DNA of 64,000 nt from Chamaelirium japonicum (Eukaryota > Streptophyta > Magnoliopsida > Liliales > Melanthiaceae). The notes under the pieces were generated by a model. That model did no database searches and had not been told where the DNA came from. It saw only the letters and a program-made list of their open reading frames with translations. Made by a program: the position numbers and the translations under genes. The stretch spans positions 30,311,783-30,375,782 of the forward strand of contig OX393557.1 in assembly GCA_947650365.1 (NCBI GenBank), written 5' to 3'. Within the stretch, counting starts at the first letter, position 1. The number at the start of each line of letters is the position of its first letter. This document shows, in pieces, positions 26,601 through 35,488 of this stretch.

Positions 26601-29277
26601 TCTTTCAATACCCTTTAGGTAGGTATCCATGGTCTTGGGTGACAGTACTTATAGACCAAGTACTCTATCTTGATTCCGTTTACTGCATATCAAATTCACC
26701 AACACTACCTGGCTTAGAATTAACTTTCCAATGGTCGAGATATTCCATCTCTTTATCGAGAAGATCAGGGTGTTACAATCTTGTAAACTGGATGTCCAGT
26801 CCAGTTACCAATTGTGAACCTACTAAGGTGTGTATAGTAAACTCATATTTCATGTATGAGGATCTCTCATCCACACATGAGCTACCTAAACCATACCATA
26901 GTAGAGTAGTGGATTTATGTATCTCATGCACTAATGTTTGTGAGTTTTAGTAATGTATGCTTAATTGGTGTCGGGCATGCTGGAATTGGCATGTAGGACA
27001 CACCAATCCTAGCAGGATTTTGATCCTATTTCACACAAAGCCCAATCTCTAAACCTAAAATTATTAGAAGTCACTTGCGGATTAGAGTTGATTCGTACGA
27101 GGTGGATTAATATCAGGTGGTTCTCTCTCTCCCCATTTGAGGACATTTAAAAGAAACACAACGATCAATTTTTTCAGAAATGACATTGCAGAACAGCACC
27201 AACCTTTAAGAATACAAAAAAAATGGAGATAGCAATTAAGGAATCCTTGACGCTATCAAGTCTAATTGTTAAACCTTATGCTATGATTGCCGACTCAAGT
27301 AGCTACTGAATCCTGATACAAGTTCATGTACAACTAGGGCGTTCTTAACGAGCCAAAGAAAACGTAAACAAAATATAAAGTGGAAACAAATTTCTCATGA
27401 TTCAAAATAGTTTGAAGGGATCAGGTAATGGTTGATGTATGCAACACCGAGTGGGTTTCGAAGTATGAAGCAAGAAACTTCATGTCAAAGAATTGAAAGC
27501 ATGGAATCAAGAATTCAAAAACTTAGAAACAATGCACAACAGAAGAGCAAAAGTTAACAGCTAAGCTAAAATTGATTTCAGAATCCAAATCATGCCCAGT
27601 CATTAATTCTTATGCAAAAAGGATAACCAACAATGGTAATCAAGTAGGACGCAAAAATTCAGAGAGCTCACCATCTAAAAGGGCTTCCGATACCTCCTCT
27701 CGCGTCACGTTCAGTGCCCTCAAGAGTATCGCTATGTTCTGCGATTTCTTCGGGTCTAGTACTCTGATTTCCTGTCTGAACGGCGGGAGGGCCGGTCTTC
27801 TGGTTGCTTCCTTACCAATGGAGCTTATGGAATTGCTGACGAACAGACTCTCGAACAGATCTTCATTCAATCTGCCAAAGGGGGGGAGATTACATCGAAT
27901 GCCATCTAACTGTTTGTTGAAATGCTTCAAACAATTGAGATATCTACGCAGGTTCCCAAATCCTTACTGGAATGAGCTCGACTTAAATTGGTCCCAGACC
28001 ATGGCCCGATCGGAGCTGGCCCTGACTTTGTCCCAATGCAGGGGTTTCAGCCTTGGCTTTGCATCGCCCTCGAAGCCGTCTCCGGCTGCGTCGATGGACT
28101 GCGAAGAAGAACTACCACCTGCATTGCCGGTCATGGCAACAGAAGCCGGTTTGTCGGCCCTCTCAGCTTCAACCGGAAGGGGCCTCAACAACCGGCGCCT
28201 GGATGATGGTTGTATGGGCTTCGGCTCAACAGGAGCCTCTGGATGCAGTCTGTTTATTACGGCCATACCGGGGGGTGATGGGGGTAGCGGCGGTCGTGGT
28301 GGCCTTGCGACGCTCTCTGTTTTGGAAGGTGGCGGTGGAGGAGGAGGAGGTGGCGGTGGAGGTGGAGGAGGCGGTGGTGGAGGTGGCCGGAGAGTTTGGG
28401 GGATTGCTTGTTTGACATCAGAAGACGAGTAGTCAGAGAACTGCATCCTCGGAGAGGTCCTTCGAGAGCGAGGAGCGGGATCGACGGAGCGAACCATGAC
28501 TTCCTTCCCGGCGCCCGGAAGGCTCCCCCGCGAGACCGGGGAGCTCGGGCTCTCGCTGTTCGCCGATGCCACCGAGCGCTGGGGAGTATAGAATGCGTCG
28601 TCATCGGACGACACCGCCGGGGGAGGATTCCTCCGTGCCCCGGGCCCGATAAGCTGGGGAAGCGGCTGGAGCTCGGGGCTCGGGTGCCGTAGCTCCAGCA
28701 CCCGCTCCGAGCCGAGCCTGTGGTACGGGGAGCCGTTCGACTCGCTGCTGACTCGCCGGCTCGCCGGTTCCATTGTCCCGAGGTAGAGAAAGCCGGATGT
28801 CGCGGTGGCGGGGAGGCTCGAGGGTGGGGCCCGGCCGGAGGCCACATGGCGGTCGCCGCCGATGGGTTTTCCCGACTCCGGGTGTTTTCGGATCCGGTGC
28901 CGGCACAGGAGGAAGCCCGATAAGGAGAGGAGAACCAATGCGGCGACGGAGACGGATACTCCGATGGCGATCTTCGGATTTGAGCCAGACCGCTTGGCGA
29001 ATGGCGGGGGGAAGGCGGCGGTGCCGGCGGGGGTCGGAGTCTGGCCGGAGCTCGGTTGGGGTGGGGTGTTGGGGAAGAAGGTTCCCGGGGTGTTGGGGGC
29101 CTCCGGTGGGGTGTCGGAGAAGTCCGCCGGGGGAGGAGGAGGGGGGGTCCAGTCGATCGGGAACAGTGGCTGGTGCAGAATTCTTCGGCTCCCGGTGCCG
29201 TCCGATGACGGTTGGACGGCGGAAAAGAAGAGGGAGAGTGTCACCAACAGAACTCGGAGATTTGTAGCGGTGGTCAT
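7301..29277 (-). CDS. Class I formin (FH1-like actin-nucleating protein), four coding exons
   Basis: Joined exons 29277-27968, 27871-27672, 8533-8292 and 8086-7301 give 2538 nt, or 845 aa. Every junction has GT donor and AG acceptor and reading phase is kept (1310, 200, 242 and 786 nt). The start is the ATG at 29275-29277, because it opens a signal peptide (residues 1 to about 25); the in-frame ATG 40 codons upstream does not. A Pro-rich extracellular part follows, a membrane segment (about 103-126), a basic cytoplasmic stretch, a run of 20 prolines (298-317, FH1) and FH2 from about 408 to about 815 with [39 protein letters not shown] and GNRMN (607-611). Class I plant formins nucleate and bundle actin at the plasma membrane and anchor it to the wall. 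FLYLGT and ELQPLPQL resemble Arabidopsis FH1. FH2 looks complete. The 19-kb second intron is the oddity. Confidence 0.93.
8292..8533 (-). CDS. Formin exon 3, across the 19-kb intron
   Basis: Acceptor GCGACAG^GTAATTC is at 8538-8531. The first two bases complete the Gly codon left open by exon 2, giving [20 protein letters not shown], the order expected in plant FH2 domains. Ends GCCCTTGAG^GTAAAAG (GT at 8291-8290). Exact phase and continuity of conserved sequence show that this is the same gene as exons 1-2. Confidence 0.92.
8721..8935. repeat. (GC)n(GA)n microsatellite flanked by a 60-bp direct duplication
   Basis: A block starting TGTAGATATAGACCACCAAG occurs at 8721-8780 and again at 8876-8935, nearly identical. 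Between the copies sits (GC)n at 8779-8803 and (GA)n at 8803-8866. It lies only about 190 bp upstream (transcript sense) of formin exon 3. Confidence 0.9.
10024..11904. repeat. LTR-like block, arm 1 of an inverted pair
   Basis: Runs from TGTTAGGATTTAG to TACCCAACAACA. It shares words, in inverted order, with 14221-15780 (for example 'cttagatagcc'/'ggctatctaag', and 'caccaccctctagttt' against 'aacctagaggggggtg'). It also holds dense overlapping GATCGATCAT palindromes at 10735-10845. No matching target duplication or primer site was found, so boundaries and type are uncertain. Confidence 0.4.
11905..12949. other. Unassigned intron sequence
   Basis: AT-rich stretch. About 12480-12650 contains several imperfect copies of an 'agagg..cttgtg..cct' phrase. 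No coding or terminal-repeat signal that I can support. Confidence 0.4.
12950..13440 (-). pseudogene. Ty1-copia integrase scrap
   Basis: Minus-strand frames give a broken match to the copia GAG-pre-integrase/integrase start: [16 protein letters not shown], then [26 protein letters not shown] (the D.YSR..WVYF..K region). Stops and frame changes are frequent. No LTR could be tied to it; it could belong to the LTR-like blocks on either side. Confidence 0.45.
13441..14220. other. Unassigned intron sequence with a short tandem duplication
   Basis: Two related copies of a roughly 65-bp phrase (cgtttcctcgtgacctacca ... cattgctagaaca) sit at about 13808-13915. Otherwise no recognisable gene. Confidence 0.4.
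14221..15780. repeat. LTR-like block, arm 2 of an inverted pair
   Basis: Begins near 'tatataaaacctagagggg' and shares inverted phrases with 10024-11904. The similarity is patchy, so this is an old pair or two members of one family inserted in opposite orientation. In a transcript of the formin intron the two could pair partially. Confidence 0.35.
15781..16919. other. Unassigned intron sequence
   Basis: No coding, RNA or terminal-repeat signal that I can support. Several C/T-rich phrases near 16430-16680 have no recognised match. Confidence 0.4.
16920..17262 (-). mobile_element. Complete TRIM retrotransposon, TSD ATCAG
   Basis: Two 110-bp LTRs (16920-17029 and 17153-17262; TGTTAGATATCC...CGTCAACA) differ at about four sites. 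The internal domain is 123 bp and its right end carries 'ctctgatacca', the complement of the iMet primer site, so the element reads on the minus strand, in sense with the formin. Perfect 5-bp target duplication ATCAG at 16915-16919 and 17263-17267. Non-coding. Confidence 0.92.
17263..18172. other. Unassigned intron sequence before the copia element
   Basis: Contains a short TC repeat (17699-17716) and no supported gene. Ends with ATTGC (18168-18172), the left target duplication of the copia element. Confidence 0.45.
18173..18302 (+). repeat. 5' LTR of intronic copia
   Basis: 130 bp, TG...CA, differing from the 3' LTR at roughly ten positions, so the insertion is not recent. An AT stretch (tatatatatatt) precedes GGGCTTAG. 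Confidence 0.9.
18303..18853 (+). other. C-rich leader of the copia element
   Basis: Primer site followed by about 500 bp of extreme pyrimidine-rich sequence (repeats of ccgacccccnacccggcccc type). The minus-strand ORFs across it encode only Gly/Arg/Glu-rich low-complexity peptides and are artefacts. The related element at 57010-59628 has a comparably biased leader. Confidence 0.6.
18854..19965 (+). pseudogene. Copia gag, degenerate
   Basis: Begins ATG at 18854 ([14 protein letters not shown]), with [20 protein letters not shown] interrupted by stops, then [48 protein letters not shown], and a zinc knuckle [15 protein letters not shown] whose last Cys is replaced by Tyr. The capsid-like protein cannot be made in one piece. 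The closest relative in the window is the minus-strand gag at about 57890-58865. Confidence 0.85.
20596..20687. repeat. (TA)n microsatellite
   Basis: About 46 TA units within the hAT-type element; able to form a cruciform. Confidence 0.95.
21285..21758. mobile_element. hAT MITE nested in the hAT-type element
   Basis: 474 bp with ends TAGGGGTGGCAAT and ATTGCTAGCCCTA (imperfect inverted repeats) and a perfect 8-bp duplication GCCTTGAG at 21277-21284 and 21759-21766. The interior repeats the phrase 'gacccga/cgggtc'. It is the fourth layer: intron, copia, hAT element, this MITE. Confidence 0.9.
23542..24272. mobile_element. hAT-type MITE inside copia reverse transcriptase
   Basis: 731 bp with ends CTAAGAAGCACTGACACT and AGTGTCCATGCTTCCTAG (imperfect inverted repeats), flanked by CCGGTCAC (23534-23541) and CCGGTCAT (24273-24280). 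It splits the reverse transcriptase before [12 protein letters not shown]. The 3' half carries repeated GTGTCCG(A/G)CGAG phrases. It contains two hairpins (23825-23890 and 23964-24045). Confidence 0.85.
23964..24045. repeat. Long near-perfect hairpin
   Basis: Arms of 37 nt starting GATTCAGTTTTGGCTTCAAC and ending in its complement, two mismatches, separated by an 8-nt loop. A less perfect hairpin of the same sequence family lies at 23825-23890. As RNA it would make a miRNA-precursor-like stem. Confidence 0.85.
25404..25533 (+). repeat. 3' LTR of intronic copia
   Basis: 130 bp, matches 18173-18302 and is followed by the right ATTGC duplication. Confidence 0.9.
25534..27671. other. Unassigned intron sequence between copia and formin exon 2
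   Basis: AT-rich. About 26320-26720 resembles a plant copia LTR in texture (CT-rich 'cgccctagggtttctctacc' and a reverse TATA-like 'cttataga') but no partner or primer site is visible. No host ORF. Confidence 0.4.
27672..27871 (-). CDS. Formin exon 2
   Basis: Begins after acceptor TTTGGCAG with A completing codon Gln437, then [14 protein letters not shown]. Ends at donor GATG^GTGAGC (GT at 27671-27670). Intron 1 is only 96 bp. Contains the strongly conserved FH2 segment [19 protein letters not shown]. Confidence 0.92.
27968..29277 (-). CDS. Formin exon 1
   Basis: Codes residues 1-436 and two bases of codon 437: signal peptide, Pro-rich ectodomain, membrane segment, FH1 and the start of FH2 ([17 protein letters not shown]). 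The donor is CA^GTAAGG (GT at 27967-27966). The 20-proline run is coded by a GGTGGAGGC-like repeat (plus-strand view, about 28325-28386), likely to vary in length. GC content is much higher than in the surroundings. Plus-strand ORFs here are antisense shadows. Confidence 0.93.
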
Positions 29278-29310
29278 GTTGTTTTGTTCTGGACTGTATT
29301 GGAGTGTGTG

Positions 29311-29380
29311 ATTAAGAGAGAGAGAGAGAGCGCGCGCGCGCCAGAGAGAGATGGTTAGAGAGAGAAAGAAGAGAGAGGAA
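29311..29380 (-). promoter_or_regulatory. CT-rich formin 5' leader
   Basis: On the minus strand, CT-repeat runs around a short GC alternation (GA at 29316-29330, GC at 29331-29340, GA at 29344-29350) sit 35-100 bp before the start codon. Pyrimidine-rich leaders are common near plant transcription starts. No clear TATA box is seen. An in-frame ATG lies at 29397 but would bury the signal peptide. Confidence 0.5.
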
Positions 29381-29547
29381 GCTTCGAACTGAAGCAAGAT
29401 CTGTATTCTCAGGCAGGATGACGTCAGTCCGAGAGCCGCAATTCCATTCCATGTGTGGGGTCAGGAGCTGGGCGACACGTGGTGTGAGAATCTGCCTTTT
29501 TTTCTTTCTTTTCCTCTGATATGCCATCATTCCCCTCTGATCTTACT

Positions 29548-30026
29548 CTTTTTCAAATCAACTCCTACAATCTTCTCTATTTATATATAAATCTCTATAA
29601 AAATATTATTTATATATAAAATTTTCAATTTATTCAAATATTACATATTGATCCATGCAATTAGTTGACATCCAAAATAAAAAAATATTTTTCGATTTCA
29701 TCCTTAACATTTTACCTAAATTCTGTAAATATTGTTCAAATGTGAGAATTTCTCGGATTAGATTTAAGTTAGATTCAGATTACGTTTCCATATATAATAA
29801 AAATATATCAATTTAAGTAATTAAAATTATAAATAAATTTGTTATTTTTTATTTAGATTAATAAAATAGCAGTCGAATGAAGAAATATTTCTTTATTTTG
29901 GATGCGAACTAATTATAAGGGTTGATATATAAATATTGGATGATTTTAAGGATTTATATATAAATATTGATTTTATAGGGTTTTATTTGTAAATAGATAA
30001 GATTATAAGGGTCGATTTGTAAAAAA
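29548..30026. mobile_element. MITE copy 1, in the formin proximal promoter
   Basis: About 480 bp, AT-rich, with long inverted ends (TTTTTCAAATCAACTCCTAC and its inverse near GTCGATTTGTAAAAAA). A second copy in the same orientation is at 34346-34837. Its near edge is about 270 bp upstream of the formin ATG. Superfamily is uncertain, possibly Mutator-like. Confidence 0.7.
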
Positions 30027-30948
30027 CATTTTTTTTTTCATTCAACCAGACAAAAGATTTACAGACTGTTTACGTGGATCATAAGACACCACAGATCCTC
30101 GATCATGCGGTCATAAACTCTCGGGTCCTGAATCAGGATCTTGACAAAGTTGGGAGGATGTACACTATTCAGAGACAGGAACAATGGGGAACACTGATTG
30201 CACGGTCCAGATGAATCGCTTTCCATCAAGACACGTGGCGGAGGTGCCTTTTTTCCTTTATTATTTACTTTTTTTTTTTTTCTTTTCTATCGCTGCTTTT
30301 CATTTATTTAGTACGCACGTCAAGCATCACTTTAGATCCATCACGTGCAACGGAGCAAACCCCGGAGTCAAATTACTGTTCTGCCTTCACACATAAAAGA
30401 AAATTACTGTTTGGCCATTGGCACCGGATGACTGCAACGCTGAATGCCCACACGCGGTGTCGGTGCAATGCTATTCAACCACCCGGGTTTCCATCAGGAT
30501 GGGCCATTTTGATGTGACACCTGACCAGAACCGTCACTTTACCTGATCGTCATTCGGGCATGCAACGGATGGCTGTGATCGGTGCAATATGAGGATCACC
30601 CGATCCGTATGGAAACCAGTATGGCTGAATATACAATTTTTAAACCCGATGACGTGTGGGCATAAGATGGCTAAATATTTATTTTCCATTTAAGTGGCGT
30701 CAAGTCTTACTATGCGGTGTATTGGTGTTCTTTTGTACCGATGCGGAAAGAAACAAATAAATGATGGAGACAATGCACCAGAAAAAATAAAGTTGGGGAA
30801 AGAAAACATTGCAAGGAGAGCATTATAACAAGTTAAATGAACAATGTAAATGCGTGGAACCCTACTGGCATAAGTGGCAAGACATCTCATTCATGTGGGG
30901 GCAGCCTGGTCACAATTTCCACCCATTGAAGAGTGGGCCCTAGGGCCG
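30027..30948. other. Intergenic stretch upstream of formin
   Basis: No gene or repeat that I can support. It contains poly-T at 30030-30040 and 30267-30282 and several CACGTG/ACGTGG-like words (for example 30222-30229), possible G-box sites. Confidence 0.35.
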
Positions 30949-31295
30949 GCAAATGAAACAAGTTGTTCGTGGGCGACTCGCAAACGAGCTCAACAAAAGT
31001 TCGTTCGAGTTCGTTCGGTTACTAATCGGGTAGAGCCCCAAGCCTAGAGTTTAGACTCGTTTAATAAATGAGCCAAGCTCAAGCAGACCAAAGCTTGGCT
31101 CGATTGGGCTCGCGAACATACTTGCTTGTTTAATTAAGGCTCGATTGTAGGCTCGTAAAATACTTGAATAGACCTAGCATGTGTCGATGCTCGACACGAG
31201 ACCGTTTGAGTTTATTCGATCACTAATTGAGTGAAGCGTAGTCTGAAAACGAGCCAAGCTCAAGCATAGTAAAGTTCGGCTCGGCTCGATTATTA

Positions 31296-32156
31296 TTTTT
31301 TTTGAAAAAATCAAGGGGGTTCCATTCATGACGCCTTGTGCCTAAAAGAAATCATCAATTACAGAGACTCACATCTTGGTTAAACGAGTTAGAGGAAGAC
31401 TCTTTTTTAGTACAAGAACTTCTAACATCCTTATAGATATTGTGGGTGCAAAAATTATACCGGACCGGGTCAGAGCCGCAGGGGCCCTCGCAAGCTCGGG
31501 CTCATGGGCCCACTATGCAGGGCCTGCAGATCGATCAAGCCCTCCCCCTTATTTGGCCCAAACAACGGCCCAATAAGGGCCCAACGAGGAGGCCCAACAC
31601 CAGCGCCACCTCAGCACCGCCACATCATCACTACTATATTAAGTGCAATCCTCAGCTATAAAATGACCCCTATGGCTTACAGAGATGTGGTTGGTCATTC
31701 GATCAAAGGAGGAGGATTCCAGAGCAAGTGCTAGAGCTTCATTCTCCTTTTCTTCTTCTCTTCTAGTTGCTCCATGCAACCCCACTGTACAAAGCTTCTC
31801 TCAGTCTGTTGAGAGAACGCTTTCCCTGCCTTACTCATATTATAGTGAAGATCAGGTGGCACCTTATGCCCGGAGACATAGGTTGTAAGACCGAACTTTG
31901 ATAATAATTCACTGTGTCAGCTCTCTTCCCCTTATACTTACTTTACACTCTAATCTCTATATCACCCATAACATTCACATTCAATTAAGGCTGTGGGACG
32001 GGGTTCCCGATCAAGGCGGCTCGGAAATTTTCCCCACAATCTTTACCCCACAGATATACTCAACAATAAACTCTGGGGTTAACCAAACATTAAAATCCAT
32101 ATTACAGACAATGGTGTGGGCAGCAATTAGGTGTGCTACCACATTTGTTCAAGTCA
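31296..32156 (-). mobile_element. SINE-like retroposon interrupted by a solo LTR
   Basis: A T run at the left end (poly-A tail on the minus strand) and a direct repeat ATTATTA at 31289-31295 and 32157-32163 mark a target-primed insertion. Removing the solo LTR leaves about 250 bp, SINE-sized. I could not find convincing pol III boxes, so it may be a LINE 3' end instead. Confidence 0.5.
31441..32052 (+). repeat. Solo LTR, TSD GATAT
   Basis: 612 bp from TGTGGGTGCAAAAATTATAC to TTTACCCCACA, flanked by perfect GATAT at 31436-31440 and 32053-32057. It has a TATA-like box CTATAAAATG near 31656 and an AT-rich 3' part, as in an LTR promoter. No primer site or internal region remains, so the element was excised by LTR-LTR recombination. 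Orientation is inferred from the TATA box. Confidence 0.85.
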
Positions 32157-32727
32157 ATTATTAAGCAAGCCAAGCCAAGCCTGAAACTTATGCTCGTTTA
32201 ATATACGAGCCAAGCTCAAACAGACCAAATCTTGGTTCGGCTCGGCTTATTTGCAGCCCTAGTTGGCCCCACTATTGACCGATCTCAATATAGGGCCCTT
32301 GATGTATAGAATCATAGAACTTGTGACCGGCCACTTATGCCACCTTATCCGTTTGCGTTCACCATTGACTGGGCTCAATTTTATTATGTCTTTTATTTTT
32401 TTTTTCGTATTTGCTGGACCGACCAGACGGTTAGAGGACAGGGCGCTAGAGCAAGGATTCAAAGATTTCCACGATCGAAACTGGGGAGATAGTTTGCACC
32501 ACGATGTCCATATAGGGGAGTCGAACAGGGAACCTCTCCAACAAGGAAGAGAGAAAGAACTACCAGGCCAAGTGCCAGTTGGTTTTACCATGTTAGTATT
32601 TTTTATTTTACTATAAATTTTCCATGTTAGTATTGGTCTTTTATAACAGAGTAAATTTTAAAATTTGGCTTCACTTTACTTCTTCATCAAAACATCTACT
32701 ATTAATTGATTCCTAAATCTTCTCACT

Positions 32728-32926
32728 ACCCACCAGGGGATATGAGAGTTGGCAAAGCAACTGATGCTTAGGTGAGAAGGTTGTGGGTTCAACTCCTCCT
32801 CTCGATTTATCCAGTATCAAAAGTGAGACTTGTAGAGTGGGTGGGGCTTCACTTCCTATCTTCCGGGTTCCGATGGATCAATCCGAAAGGTTTCAGAACA
32901 CCCACCGATCTTAAAAAAAAAAAAAA
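32728..32926 (+). mobile_element. tRNA-derived SINE, copy 2
   Basis: Same family as 3319-3515: A-box-like GTTGGCAAAGCAACTG, B-box-like GGTTCAACTCC, a CCGAAAGGTTTC-type 3' block and a poly-A tail at 32913-32926. The flanking duplication was not found by eye. Confidence 0.75.
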
Positions 32927-32931
32927 TATAT

Positions 32932-34345
32932 ATTACAGTGTGTGAACCTTAATCAAAATATGCTCAATGACTGCCACCATTCTTTTATTTTATTTGTTGA
33001 ATCCAAACATAATCGACAAAGTAAAATAAATATTTTCTTTACTTTTCTAGTTGCATACAAACATGGAAACTTTGAACAATTTACTTCATATCCACTCTAC
33101 TCTACCATAAATATTTTATTTTATTGTCAGGCAGAATACAAACGGGGCCTATGGGTATGAATAGGTTTAAGTCCAATCTGTTCATCTGACCCGAATCCAA
33201 CGAGTAGGTCTTTAAACCCATATAAAAGCCTATAGGGGTTTGTGCACTGAAAACCATTGAATTCCTTTCATATTAGACCAGCCATCGAATCTGGATGCAG
33301 GACTGTCGTCACCTAAATGCCACGCTGAATTTTTGAGAAGGACCAAGTTGTCAATACATCACCTGTTAGTGCGACAACTCGAGATAGATCAAGGAATGGT
33401 TCTTGGCACAAGAACAGAGGAAATGCCTCGATTTTTATTAGCCTTGCGGGCTCGAAAGGCTCGCCACTAAGAGGCTGTTAGGAAGTAAGAGAATTGCTTA
33501 AAGTAGGAGAAATATTGAAAGTGGGAGAAGTGCTGGAATTGTTGACCGAGACTTCCGACCGGAAGTCCTGGTTCCGTTGTTTGTTTTGATGGAAGTGATA
33601 ATGTTAGGAGCTATAGTTCTACCAGATACAGTGTTTGTTTTGACGAAAGTGTTATGCAGGGAAGTGACAGAAGTGTAGAAAGTGTTTTACAAGGATAATA
33701 TAACATAAATTTTTGGTAAAAGTGTTATAAGAAAAATGACATAAAGTGTAAAAAGTGTTCTGCATGGATGATGTGGCATATAAAATTTCACTTCAGGATG
33801 AGAAAAGTCCCACTTCGGACCAAAAAACTCCGAAGTCGAGTGGTTGAAAAAGAGGTCTCTCGAGATTGATCGGAAGTTGCACTTCCGGGTTCCGCAATCA
33901 CTTTCGTCCAAATAAACACCCGAAGTGTTCGAGGTCTGGCACTTCGGTGACTTCGGTGACCACTTACGTTGAAACAAACGGCCCCGATGATAGAGAGGTC
34001 CGCCACTACAGAGCAAAAGATACACCATAGTGCCATTTGAACCCTTGACCTAGGCCACTGATTGTATTGTCTTACAAACTGAGCTAACAGTTGGAGACCG
34101 ATGCATCTGATTTCAATAGCTTGAATTATGTCAATTCATTGGGGATATTATCGTCCAAACATCAAAATTAATTATGTAGGTGAAGATATCACAAATAAGC
34201 GCCTGGCTATCTGAACAAACAAGGGGACATAAACAAGGTCCATTATAGAATAATGAGTTCAAATCTTCTCCAGTCGGTTGGCTCGGTCGGTGGACCTGGC
34301 ATATATCACAGCTGCACATGAACGATTGGAGTGTTATTAACTTAG
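32932..34345. other. Intergenic stretch with a possible MITE at about 33470-33990
   Basis: From about 33540 to 33960 'tttgttttga.gaaagtg' and 'acttcggtgac' phrases recur, and the right edge (GAAACAAACGGCCCC) looks like the terminal repeat of a plant MITE. A clean left partner and target duplication are not visible. The rest shows no gene. Confidence 0.35.
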
Positions 34346-34837
34346 GTTTTTTACAAATCAGCCCCTAAAATCTTCTCTTTTTACATATAAACCCCTATCA
34401 AAGTGATAATTATATATAAACCCTTCAATTCATTCAAACATTGCTTATTGACCCATGTAGTTAGCTGACATCCAAAACGAGAGAATATTTTCGATTTTAT
34501 CCTTGATGATTTACCCTGTAAATACCCCTCTAATGTGAGAATTCTTTGGATTAGGTCCAAGTTAGATTTGGGTTATGTTTGTGTTTGTTTTGGATTAAGT
34601 CCATATTAAATAAAGATATATTATTTTACTTAATTAAAACCATGGGTAAATCGGTTATTTTCACTTTAGATTAATAAAATAACAGTCAAATGAAGAAATA
34701 TTTATTTTGGATGCCAACTAACTGTAAGGGTCGATATATAAATATTGGATGATTTAAAAGGTTTATATGTAAATATTAACTTGTCAAGGGTTTGTATGTA
34801 AATTAAGAAGATTATAGGGGTCGATTTATAAAAAAAC
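34346..34837. mobile_element. MITE copy 2
   Basis: Inverted ends TTTTTTACAAATCAGCCCCT and AGGGGTCGATTTATAAAAAA, with similarity extending about 45 bp inward. Same family and orientation as 29548-30026, sharing 'gttgacatccaaaa' and 'atataaatattggatgat'. Non-coding. Confidence 0.75.
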
Positions 34838-35225
34838 TCTTTAGGGTCACCAGCCATCATGTGGCTTAGATGTGCTCCGGGCCCACCGACTGAGGCGTCT
34901 AATTGAAGGAGATTTGACCTCCAAAATAATGGGTGGAAGCATCTAGACCCCTAAAAAAAATGGTGATGAAAGATAATAAAAAAATGGTGAGTAAACAATC
35001 TTATTCTACTCCACCAAACTAAGGCTAAGTTTACTACTAATTATTAAAAAATATTCCATTTGAGTAAACCATCTCATTCGACACCACCTAACCAACACTA
35101 AAATTATTACTAATTATTAAAAAAAATGACCTTAGTATAATATATAAAAGTGAGTATTTTCTTTTTTTTTTTTAATTTCTATTAAAAAATTAAACCAAGA
35201 ATCCCCTTCTTACTTGACTAAGTCC

Positions 35226-35422
35226 GCACTATGGAATAGGAGAGTTAGTCAGTAACTAATACTTTGGTAACGAGGCTGTGGGTTTAATTCCACTGGGCGT
35301 CCTCGATTTACACAAGAGTATGTAGGAAAACTTTCAAGTGGATCAGTGTGTATTTTCAGAGGGATTAGTCAAAGACTGAAGTAGGTCCATTGCCCCAAAG
35401 GTTTCGGGACACCCGCCAATGC

Positions 35423-35426
<4 letters not shown>
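35226..35426 (+). mobile_element. tRNA-derived SINE, copy 3
   Basis: Same family as 3319-3515 and 32728-32926, more diverged: GAGAGTTAGTCAGTAACTAAT, B-box-like GGTTTAATTCC and a CCAAAGGTTTCGGGACACCC block. Its A tail passes directly into a (TA)n microsatellite. Confidence 0.7.

Positions 35427-35485
<59 letters not shown>
35427..35485. repeat. (TA)n microsatellite at a SINE tail
   Basis: About 29 AT units beginning exactly where the SINE poly-A tail should be; probably grown from it. Confidence 0.95.

Positions 35486-35488
<3 letters not shown>

Larger units (their letters stand above)
8534..27671 (-). other. Giant formin intron 2 (19,138 bp)
   Basis: Lies between donor G^GTGAGC and acceptor CGACAG^G. 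Its content, in window order: GC/GA microsatellite in a duplicated flank (8721-8935), AT-rich sequence with Pro/Gly-like codon-repeat ORFs but no gene (9000-10020), two inverted LTR-like blocks (10024-11904 and 14221-15780), a copia integrase scrap (12950-13440), a TRIM (16920-17262), a complete dead copia element on the opposite strand (18173-25533) and unassigned AT-rich DNA (25534-27671). No host ORF is visible within it. Confidence 0.88.
30949..32262. mobile_element. hAT-type MITE interrupted by a retroposon
   Basis: Ends TAGGGCCGGCAAATG (30949 on) and ATTTGCAGCCCTA (to about 32262) are imperfect inverted repeats of the type seen at 21285-21758. The outer parts repeat 'gagccaagctca' and 'ggctcggctcg'. 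The middle is taken up by a SINE-like retroposon (31296-32156), which holds a solo LTR. Confidence 0.6.

Noticed and set aside
27572-28432. 286-aa plus-strand ORF and other plus-strand ORFs in 27.9-29.3 kb
   Set aside because: They are antisense to formin exons, Gly/Arg-rich by virtue of the proline and GC-rich codons, and show no domain.
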